DNA from: Psilocybe azurescens | Lineage: Eukaryota; Basidiomycota; Agaricomycetes; Agaricales; Agrocybaceae | Assembly (NCBI GenBank): GCA_023853785.1 | Contig: JAJIRX010000489.1 | Location: 124,001-188,000, forward strand | Length of the DNA stretch: 64,000 bases | Direction: 5' to 3' | Shown: positions 49,501 to 58,497 of the stretch, piece by piece | Layout of the letters: each line of letters opens with the position of its first letter | How positions within the stretch are numbered: the stretch's first letter is position 1 | Made by a program: the position numbers and the translations under genes | The notes under the pieces: model-generated | Database searches by the model: none | Told to the model about the DNA's origin: nothing | What the model saw: the letters and a program-made list of their open reading frames with translations, nothing else

Positions 49501-50115
49501 ATGCGGGGTACACAAAATTAATGCCCTGTACTTATTCTAGGTATCTCCTTGTACCCATGATCGTACGCCCTGAATTTGCAAATGGTTGGGGGAGGAATTG
49601 GGTAGGAAGAATCTAGGTGTCACCTTTCAATCCTTCTTCCCAACCAACTCAACGCAAGTAGCTCCGTCAGGATGATAACATCTACAATACATGTTCACGT
49701 ACGGCACTCGGAGTGCGACTCTGAATCTGAGTGAATGCCATAAATTATTATTCTTTCAGATCGATCCATACCTGAGGAAAATAGAGTCCGCATTAGTAAA
49801 AATACAATGGATTCATGTGAAGGAAACCAATTTACACTTGGCGATAATGCCCAGCAAGTCCGACGCGCTCGACGCGCCTGTAATTAGTGTCACATGCCGT
49901 GGGCATTTGATGGGTTCATCGGAATTTCGGTAATACTTGGCGTCAAGGTGAGCAACCATTTTGGACTATCACCGTCACTGTCAGGAGTGTTTCGCCTTCA
50001 AGTTGAGTCTCAAAGCACTGGTCCAATCCCGCCTCCTCCTGGTGTTGTTCATTTATCATAAAAATTAACATTTCTGCCTTTCTTGACAGCGGAGGCCTTG
50101 CCTTGTGATCAAAGG
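46534..50115. other. Gene-poor interval of about 3.6 kb
   Basis: No gene supported on either strand; all open stretches are under about 105 codons with chance-like content. Parts are AT-rich (for instance 48230-48300). No transposase, reverse transcriptase, terminal repeats or tRNA was recognised. It may hold decayed repeats or non-coding transcripts. Confidence 0.4.
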
Positions 50116-51173
50116 ATGGATATTGACACCACAACCAGATTTAGAGAAGCATTTGCGACCGCAAAGCACATTATCATTATTGCTGGTGCAGGCCTTTCAG
50201 CAGCGTCAGGTACTTTTTGTCTCAACCCCAAGCTCGTAGTCTCACTAAAGTGTCTTAGGCATCCCAACCTTCAGAGATGGGGGTGGGATGTGGCGATCTT
50301 TAGATGCCACAACTCTTGCTACTCCAGAGGCTTTCAATGAGAACCCTTCGCTTGTGTGGCAGTTTTATCACTATCGTCGGCAAAAGTGTGTTGCCTACCA
50401 TTTTGACCATCATTTGCAGGCTTAACTCTTTGTATATACAGAGCACTTCAAGCCCAGACTAACATGGCGCATAAAATTTTGGCTAGATTGGCAATACCTA
50501 ATCTTTTGAAGAAGGTCGCCCCGGCTGCCAAATCACTCCATTTAATCACCCAGAATGTAGATAGACTGTCCGTGGGAGCTGTCAGCGATCTTGACAATGA
50601 GCTTGCGCAACAGGGTCTCAAAGGCACCGGATATCGCGCGCGTAAAGGTTCTATTCTTCAGATGCACGGAAAACTCTTTGAAGTCCAGTGCACCAAATGC
50701 GACTGGCGTGCAGAGGATTTTTCATCTCCTCTCTGCCCAGCTTTGGGTGAGGCCGAAAATGATATTCGGGACTATACAGACGCTGGTTCAAACAATCGCG
50801 ACATTCCTGTCAGTCAGCTGCCGCGCTGTCCTGAGTGCCAGGAGCTTGCAAGGCCAGGCGTGGTGTGGTTTGGCGAAAAGCCTTATCACCTTGACGAAAT
50901 TAATTCTCTTGTTTTCAAGGCAGACATGTGTCTCGTCATTGGAACTTCTTCCACCGTAGGCAGAACTCTTCATTTTTACCACAATGTGCGTGATTTCACC
51001 GTATAAGAATAGGTTTATCCAGCAGCTGGCTATGCTTATCGCGTTCAACGACGTCACGGACATGTTGCCGTATTCAATCTCGACCCAAGTGAAAAGGATG
51101 AGGCGGCTTCTTCCCTTTCCGTGGAGGTTGCGAAGAAGTCCTGTCACAGGTTTTCCCCGAGCTAACGGATTAA
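50116..51173 (+). CDS. Class III sirtuin, SIRT5-like lysine deacylase (frame broken once)
   Basis: NAD-dependent protein deacylase. The start [13 protein letters not shown] precedes the NAD site [15 protein letters not shown] spliced to [18 protein letters not shown] (50363-50380) matches the SIRT5 Tyr/Arg pair that selects succinyl/malonyl-lysine. [12 protein letters not shown] and the catalytic His in [13 protein letters not shown] follow. Two CXXC zinc pairs (CTKC and CPEC) flank a stretch of about 45 residues, then RPGVVWFGE and [10 protein letters not shown]. Last exon: [23 protein letters not shown]. The frame breaks at the T run 51116-51118: one more base gives [16 protein letters not shown] with a stop at 51171-51173; as written it stops at 51163-51165 after unconserved residues. 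Localisation not evident (no presequence). Confidence 0.88.
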
Positions 51174-51615
51174 TGATAATAAGTCCCTGGTTTTACCAGC
51201 GCTCGTGTTACCTTGTTCCGTTTTTAAGAGTCGCCGAAAATCAATCAAACTTCAGCTTGCTTTGCTTCAGTTTCATATATGTCTCACGGCTGAAGAATCT
51301 TGTACTTATTCATGAAATTGCTGCCTTTTGAGAACCCACCAACCCACACCGACAGCACATCTTCTGTCAACTCGGCAATGTTAACGATATAGCAGTTCAG
51401 ATGCGTCGCGCCGACAAGTGCAGGTTGGCACGTGCAATTTCAATTTTCGGTGGATGCCGTCCCAAAGTGCAGCGATGGTCGCGTCTTAACACTGGACCAA
51501 CCCAAATTATTGCTGGAACTCGTCCCAATTGTCACAATACTCCTTGAAAGCGGTTTATGTATCGGTTTACCTACAACATTTTGGTTACAGGTTTGCTCAA
51601 CTAGACCATTCTTTC
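51174..51615. other. Spacer between the sirtuin and the composite gene
   Basis: Could contain upstream exons of the GTPase-like/APH gene; open stretches at 51432-51629 and 51529-51738 overlap its first exon. No convincing extra exon was found. Confidence 0.35.
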
Positions 51616-53218
51616 ATGCCTGTCATTGATTTTACTACAGGTCGCCCGGGAAGTGGTAAGCATAGCCTGAAGGAAACACTAGTGAGAATCATGCTCCGTA
51701 TCAACCACTGTCAGAATAACAACAAATTACTCAATTAAGGAATCTCGTGTAGTTTGCCGAAGCGGAAACACCTTTTGTTTTCGGGGCCACGTTGCTGTTG
51801 GGAACGACACTCAGGATCTTCCACCTATCGATTTCGCAGTAGTGCTAATTAAATCTTCTGATGATTACGATGGGTTTGCACAAAATCCATTCATTCAAAA
51901 TGCTCGTGATTTGGCCTCGCACTCCCGAATATGCGTTGTTGGTACTCACAGAGATTTAATTGTGCCCGACTACGGTCTGGATGACCTCACATCACGAATG
52001 CATGCAACCAGCGCAGCATATTACCATTCCGCTCCATACTTCTCCGTCAACTGCCTGGATGAACGTGATGTCGACTTACTTTGCCAACACATCGGTTTGT
52101 CATGTCATCTTACTAATTGTATTTCTAGTTTCTGACAGTTTCTCAAGTCGACGTAGTGACCGCAAGTCGTGATGAAAACAAGGGCTTCTCATCTCTCTCA
52201 ATAGTATCTGTTCTCTGCGACCTAAAATACAATATCTTGGATTTGGTCGCTAAAATATTCTCACTCCCGGTGCCGAGGGACATCAGTCAAGATGTAAGCA
52301 CAACTTTGCTGATACCCAAAAAATCGGAAAGTTCTAATCTGTTATAGAAACCGGATTTGGAAGAATTAGACGATGAAGCCGTCGATCTTCTTGTATCTTC
52401 ACCGCTTGCAGAAGCCTGGAGATCGTCCTTGAAGGAGAGGGCCCAGAGTACATATGCAGCACAGTATATGCCAACCCATCAAGTTTCACCTACACTAATC
52501 GTCAAAGGAAATGCCGATCATGAAAGACTGGCTGTAGACTACGTGCGTCAGCACACGCGCATTCCCGTTCCTCAGATTCGTCATCGCAATTTACAAGAAT
52601 GGATGGCGTTCGAATTCATCGAAGGGGAGATGCTTTGCGAGTGCCTGGAGAAGAAGAGCCTCTTCATGCAATTTCGCATCGCCTGCACGATGCGATGTTA
52701 TCTTGCTCAACTTCGCCGTCTTAAAGGCTCAATGCCTGGCAGATTGAAAAATCCTGGAGTCGTGTCTGGCCCTCTTTTGACTGCTCTCCCCGGGGGCCTT
52801 TCCCGTCCCTTTTCCTTCTCCAATCTTGGTGTGAAATGATTGCAATAAGGGGTGGTGCGAAATGGTGGAGCTATACCAAAGAGTGGGTACACCCTGGAAG
52901 ATACCACCAGAACCTTTGGTCGGAAAATCTTGGGCCCTGCATTATGCGCACGGCGACCTGAATACCAGCAATTGTCTTCTATCTAAAGACGGTGTTTTAT
53001 GGGTTATCGATTGGGCAGAGAGTGGATTTTATCCCAGTGGATACGATGGTGCTGTAATGGCTCATTTTAACGACGGCCCTCAATCTTGGCAGCGTATGCG
53101 GTCTCTTATAGCTGATGGAGGAGACGCAATGCACAGTAGATTTTGGTCCTTTTTAACTCTGGCATATACCGTTATGTTTGTAGTCATCGCTACGATGAGT
53201 AACTTGAACACTGAATAG
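51616..53218 (+). CDS. Composite protein: GTPase-like P-loop domain fused to an APH/choline-kinase-like phosphotransferase
   Basis: Exons join in phase from MPVIDFTTGRPGSGKHSLKE through two domains. N-terminal: a Walker A-like GRPGSGKH, then VGNDTQDLPPIDFAVVLIKS (a degenerate DxxG region), and SRICVVGTHRDL, resembling the guanine-specificity motif of Rho-type GTPases. The splice at the intron starting after 52096 (acceptor CTGACAG) continues as VSQVDVVTASRDENKG and then, after another intron, LEELDDEAVDLLVSS into the second domain. C-terminal: APH N-lobe (RLAVDYVRQHTRIPVPQIR, AFEFIEGE), catalytic loop HGDLNTSNCLL and metal site VIDWAESGFYP. One intron near 52760-52850 is uncertain. The start may lie further upstream. 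Function unknown; two adjacent genes remain possible. Confidence 0.55.
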
Positions 53219-53671
53219 ATGAGAAACTACATAGTAGAGGTAATGTTACATGTTCTAGCATGATTTGTGCATCTGAAAACAGGATGAACGTAGCTCGGCA
53301 GGGTGTTCTGCCAGACAATTTACGTATACGCCACACTAAAATAAGCGCCCATTTTTAGACAAGCAAAGGCCGTTCAATATGAGAACCGAGTGTTCACGTT
53401 AGCCAACACGTTCAAGGGGCGCAACAGCACGCGCTCGGATTGACAAAGAAAAATGTTGGCGGGCTTTGTGATGGCGACCCTGTCGGATAAGGCAATCAAT
53501 TGTGCGTGGCAAATCCCAGCACAGCAAACATCGACTAACTCTCTTCATCCATCTACGAATCCCTTTCTTCCTTTCTCATTCTCTCTCGCTCTCCAAGCCA
53601 GTGCGCGGTGCGCCTGTATCACCCATAACGACAACAAACTTCTCACTACCCACTCCATTTGATACGATTTA
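53219..53671. other. Intergenic, promoter region of STRAP
   Basis: No gene seen. Pyrimidine-rich sequence just before the STRAP start is typical of fungal promoters. Confidence 0.45.
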
Positions 53672-54918
53672 ATGTCAGCTCCTTTGAGATCCACCCCTCT
53701 TGTGGCACCAGGCCATACTCGACCTATTACCCATCTTTCGTTTTCTCCGATTCAAGACGACGGCACTTTCTTGCTCGTGTCGAGCTGTAAAGATGGAAAC
53801 CCTATGCTAAGGGAGTGGACAGGCGACTGGATTGGTACCTTCCTTGGTCACAAAGGTGCCGTCTGGAGTACGAAACTTTCGTTGGACAGTTCTAGAGCGG
53901 CGTCAGGAAGCGCAGATTTCACTGCGTGAGTGGCATCCAATTGTTGATTGAATGACTTAGCCCTTCATGCCTATTTCTACCTAGGAAAATCTGGGATACG
54001 TACTCTGGCAACGTTCTTCATTCCTTCCCTCATAACCACATCGTTCGGAGCGTTGCCCTATCCCCTCAGGCCACCCATCTTTTAACCGGAGGCCAGGAAA
54101 AGAAAGTACGAATATTCGATCTCAATCGACCCGACGCAGAGCCGGATTTTCTTTTCGACAACGGACCTTTCTCCCATGACGGAACAGTCAAAAGTGTCGT
54201 GTGGGTAGGTGATCACACAGGTGTGACCGCCGGCGATGACGGGAAAGTGAAGTAAGAAAACTTTGACGTTTGGCATACATCCTTCTGTCAGAAGCATTGA
54301 ACACATTTTTCTTCTTGATTTTGTATAGATGGTGGGATCTTCGCTCACGAGAGTTGACGAAAACCATTGCTTTCCCTGACCCGATAACGTCGATGGAGTT
54401 GTCTTTGCAGACGCAAAGACTGGTACTAACCTCTGGCAAGACGGTCGAGTTTATACCCGCGTTGCCGCATACTGGTCACAATACGCACAGCCTTACCCTC
54501 CGATATGCTCCTTCGTCTGCTTCCATTCACCCCATTCTCCAGGACCGTTTTGTGACGGGTAGCACAACTGACGAATGGGTCAGGGTTCACGGCATCAACG
54601 GAGAGGAGCGAGATGTGCTCAAGGGTCACCACGGTCCTGTTCACTGCGTGGAGTTCAGTCCGGACGGAGAGATGTATGCGAGTGGAAGTGGTGCGTTTCA
54701 AAGTCCACATATCATTTTTCAAAACCTTGCTGACCTTTCAAAAAAAAATTTCAAACAGAGGACGGTAAGCATCGTACTGATGTTGAAACGCTGTGCACCT
54801 TAACTGATGCTATGTTACAGGCACGATTCGACTATGGCAAACCACACCTGGCAAAACCTATGGATTATGGCAAGGAGCTAGCCCCAATGGCAACTGGAGC
54901 CAAAAAAAAAAAAAATAA
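53672..54918 (+). CDS. STRAP: WD40-repeat protein STRAP (Unr-interacting, SMN-complex-associated type)
   Basis: Beta-propeller scaffold; in animals STRAP/UNRIP works with the SMN complex and TGF-beta receptors. The N-terminus LVAPGHTRPITHLSFSP is characteristic, followed by blades ending in WTGDWIGTFLGH, KIWDTYSGNVLHSFPH, KVRIFDLNRPDAEPD, VKWWDLRS and IRLWQTT. The last blade needs a 6-nt exon (54759-54764, AGGACG) between GSGS and GTIRLW, giving S-E-D-G-T. The product ends SQKKKK; a run of 14 A (54902-54915) codes the lysines and abuts the TAA stop, so an error there would change the C-terminus. No frame break needed. Whether it acts in snRNP assembly in fungi is inference from the family. 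Confidence 0.9.
54759..54764 (+). other. 6-nt microexon of STRAP
   Basis: AGGACG between CAAACAG and GTAAGC. It completes the WD40 strand motif S-E-D-G-T; omission leaves S-G-T, in frame but without E-D. Confidence 0.78.
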
Positions 54919-55185
54919 TGATCAAAATGTACACATTGAAAGATTAAGTCTAGGTTATTTCGTTGATCGAGCCTCCTATAGTGATTGTGTAGTAATGATG
55001 CTGTCCTTTGTTCAACTTTTATTTTATAATTGTACAGTGCATCAGTGCAGTCGGGCAGACCGTCGTACCTCCTCGAGCTCGGTCGAGATTGTGCTGATTA
55101 AATCCGATCACATGATTCATTTACGTCATGTTCGCATTACTTAGCCGTGCAGACAGGAGTACATAGGAGACCGGCCACAAAAGAC

Positions 55186-56116
55186 ATGGACCCCCGACCC
55201 TTGGCTTCTACCACAACAATGTCAGTAACAACCTCTTCCCACCGCCGCACACTCTCCCAAGAGTCTGCAAGGTCTCAAAGATCACACAGACTAACACGCT
55301 CACCATCACCGCCCTCCCAAACATTCCATTCAAGTTCCATTCTCCATTCCGTACCAACACCAGCTTTGGTCGAATCAGTTGCAGGAGGGGCACATTATGC
55401 AGGAGCTAGGGTGGATTCGGATGCGGTTCTCAAGCATAGGAGGAGCAACAGCTCGCGCCCGCATACAGTGTTGAAGCACGATCACGAGCAAATTCTGAAG
55501 GATTTGACGGAGCTCTACTCCTGTCGGCCAAGTCGTGATATCTTTGAGAGATCGTGGAGCAAAGATGCTGAGTTCGAGGATCCTTATTGTAAATGTAAGG
55601 GCTTCGACGAGTATGCCGCGCAGGTGAGTAAAAGCCGCGTACAACTCCCTTCATTTATCTGATGGGTTTCCGACAGTGGTTTGCAATGGTTCGTTGAGAG
55701 ATATCCCGGGTTCACTGAACGAGCGCTTACCCTATCTTTAGCCAAAAATATTCTCGAAATCCGAACAATTATCCAAGCGTATCATGTCATCCACCGATAA
55801 TCCAAACCAATTTATCTATCAGCAAACCCAACAGTATACGACGCGTCTTCTGAAGAAGAAGAAGGTATGTCCACAGTCTAATCATTCTCCAATTGTTTTA
55901 AGAGTAACACCTATCCAGGTTATCGAATCAATCATTATCGTTGAAATGGATGATAACGACAAGATTATTCGACTAATCGACCGCTGGGATGGTAAAGACT
56001 TGCCATATCGCTATGGCGCTTCTTTCCTTCGTACCCTGAATGGGAAAGTGACTCCTTGGCTCGTTCGAGTCCCAAAAGCAAAAAAAGACCACATAATGAC
56101 CAAGATTAAGACCTAA
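55186..56116 (+). CDS. Conserved hypothetical protein, probable NTF2/SnoaL-like fold
   Basis: The N-terminal about 75 residues are Ser/Thr/Pro rich (SRSxRL-type). The globular part begins HDHEQILKDLTELYSCRPS, then FERSWSKDAEFEDPY, which resembles the F-x-DP pattern of NTF2-like proteins. A 12-nt exon (55677-55688, coding WFAM) joins AAQ to PKIFSKSEQ. Then KKKVIESIIIVEMDDN, IRLIDRWDGKDLPYRYG and a basic end. Beta-rich second half with WDG fits a SnoaL-like cone. A second ATG lies at 55219. Enzymatic role unknown; such proteins are widespread in fungi as hypotheticals. Confidence 0.6.
55677..55688 (+). other. 12-nt exon of the NTF2-like gene
   Basis: TGGTTTGCAATG between CGACAG and GTTCGT, coding WFAM in phase 0. 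Confidence 0.65.
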
Positions 56117-56455
56117 CGACGTCGACGATTTTTACGACCATCTCATTTCCTCTTCTTTTCCCATTCGGAAGCTAATTGTTCAATTACCACGACTATATCC
56201 TGGGTGTTCTGCCTCTATTATATTTCATTTATTTCAACTCTAATGTGTAACGGTATGCAAATCAAAACCGATTCAAGCATGACCATATGACGTCTGCTTG
56301 TTCTTCTAATTCTAAAATAACCTGAAAGTAGATCTACAGGAGATCGGCAGTTTAATCGACTTATATTGGTCAGGTGGGGAAAGAAGCTAAGTATACGGTG
56401 TCTGAATCGCGACTTATAAGGGGAGGGCGTATACCAATAACTTCCCCACATTCTC

Positions 56456-57588
56456 ATGGCCACTCAATCCTCTGCACCACCAGCGCAATCTATCTCTCCT
56501 TTGGCTCCAATCGGAGTGAGCGCAGCGATTGAAGCTGCCAGCAACCCAGGGTTTCAGGCAAAGGTCAAGATCTTCGACGAGTTCGCGCTGAATGATCGAG
56601 TAGGCATTGTATCAGGTGGGAACAGAGGCCTTGGGCTGGAGATGGCGCTGGCGTTGTGCGAAGCTGGAGCCCGTGCTGTATATTGCTTCGATCTCCCAGC
56701 TGAGCCTTCGGAGGAGTGGAACCAAACGAGCGCCTATGTCAAGAAATTGGGCAATGGATCTAGGCTTGAGTACGCCCAGATTGATGTGAGAGACCAGCAG
56801 GCGCTGTGGGACAAGGCCAAAGAAATCGGCGATCGCGAGGGCAGGATGGACGTCTGTATTGCTGCAGCAGGGATATTGAAGACACATACGGACTGCTTAA
56901 CATATCCTGCTCAGCAATTCAAAGATGTGATTAGTTCACCTTCATGATATATGGATTAGTTCGATTTGACATTGTTGTGCAGGTTTTGGATGTCAATACA
57001 AACGGAGTGCTGTTCACTGCACAAGCTGCTGGACAACAAATGCGTCGATTTGGAAATGGAGGGAGCATCATCCTTATAGCATCAATGTCAGGCAGCATTA
57101 CAAACAGAGTGAGCGCTTTCTTCACCCGAAACGGTTTCGACGTTATTGACAGCAGCGCCAGGACCATGCCTGGGTGTCATACAACTCTAGTAAATCCGCT
57201 GTCCTCCAGATGGCGCGCAGTATGGCTTGTGAACTAGGGCCCGAAAGGATTCGCGTCAATTCATTGTCTCCGGGACACATATACACCTCGTCAGCTAGTT
57301 TTCTCTGATACGTTGACTTGTCTGATGTGAATTCTGTATGAAGAATGACGGCTGCGTATCTTGATACTCAACCACATCTACTTGATAAATGGTCCAATTT
57401 GAACCCACTGGGACGTATTGGACGCCCAGACGAGCTCCGCGGCGTCATAGCATGGCTGGCCAGCGACGCTTCCACTTTCTGCACTGGCAGCGAGTACGTG
57501 AAGTCCTTTTCTTGACTTTGAACGAATGTCGCTGATCATGGACCGGGAATGTAGTATCCTAGTGAGCGGCGGCCATCACGCATGGTAA
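56456..57588 (+). CDS. Short-chain dehydrogenase/reductase
   Basis: NAD(P)-dependent oxidoreductase of the classical SDR type, close in style to sorbose/mannitol-type reductases. The cofactor motif is GIVSGGNRGLGLEMA (TGxxxGxG variant with Ser), then YAQIDVRD and CIAAAGI (NNAG-like). The catalytic Ser is in LIASMSGSITNR and the YxxxK pair in WVSYNSSKSAVLQ. Then RIRVNSLSPGHIYT, GRIGRPDELRGVIAWLASDAS and the end ILVSGGHHAW. About five exons. The substrate cannot be told from sequence. No frame break seen. An N-terminal extension of about 45 residues precedes the Rossmann fold. Confidence 0.85.
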
Positions 57589-57922
57589 TAGGGGAGATGA
57601 TGGGAAAGATGAATCACATTTCCACGCTGTTCAGTGAAAAAGTTGTAACATTAGTAGGCTCTGTTAGTCGGTATGTCAAGGCTGGAAAATAAAATCCATG
57701 CAGCCTGAGAGTGTTAGGCTGAAGAAAGAATATCGACCGGCTGTTGCAATACAGAATGGGAAAGTCGGGATTGGCCTAGTCGAGCCCGAGAGGACAGCCC
57801 AGTGAACATGAGAAACACTGGGAAGAATATAGCGATAAGTAGTGATGGTATCGACCGAAGTTATACATGGTTGGGAATAGATTACAGGTTATGATAGGCA
57901 AGCCGAATGTCTTTGTGGGAGC
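57589..57922. other. Intergenic between convergent genes
   Basis: 3' flanks of the SDR and CMC2. Nothing else seen. Confidence 0.5.
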
Positions 57923-58270
57923 CTATAGTGCGCGGAATTCCTCCAGGGCTTGGTCTGTTTTGACTCGGCGCATTTTAGCCTTTTCGCTGTTCACCTTGGT
58001 ACGAGCGAGGCGCTAAGGGAATGTATTGTCACCTGTTGTTCGTGTAAGCATTATGGAATGAATGAATATACCTCGGTCCTCAGACAGTGATTCAGGTCGT
58101 CTTTGTTCTGGTTGCAAGCACCGAGGAATTTAGTCCAACCATTGGCATGACACTTTTCAAGGGCCTCTATGAATTCCCTGACATACTGAATTGTAAAATA
58201 ATGAGCAAGGACGACGCAGAATAGAGAGTATACAGACCTAGCTTTTTATCAGACAGCTGTGCGTGCATAT
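57923..58270 (-). CDS. CMC2: Twin CX9C mitochondrial protein Cmc2 (frame broken once)
   Basis: Intermembrane-space protein required for cytochrome c oxidase biogenesis. Exon 1 codes MHAQLSDKKL. Exon 2 has EFIEALEKCHANGW, then CNQNKDDLNHC, a perfect CX9C. Exon 3 reads RLARTKVNSEKAKMRR and ends LEEFRAL. As written, the first Cys of the first CX9C is missing and the junction does not stay in frame. Removing one base from the C run 58176-58178 gives VCQEFIEALEKC, restoring CX9C with nine spacers. The gene is tiny (about 80 residues) and split by three exons, so it is missed by ORF length. It shares a 227-bp divergent promoter with transketolase. Confidence 0.85.
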
Positions 58271-58497
58271 GGAAAGAGTTGAGAGACTGAAAAGGTTTCT
58301 GGAAAGCCTAATCCGGAGCCGCGTGGGCCCGCGTGGCGGACATGGCCGGGTAATTAGGGTAAAGATCGGCCGATGTGATTTGGGGAGATTAGATCGCCCA
58401 ACCTCCAGAGTCGCTATTGCGAATTTCATTCCACCGGGGATCATCCACACAAAATCTTGAAATTTCTTTCTCATCCTCCTCTTCTTCCTCAACCACC

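Noticed and set aside
54902..54915. A14 run suspected of breaking STRAP
   Set aside because: Read with 14 A the frame gives SQKKKK and a direct stop, so no indel is needed.
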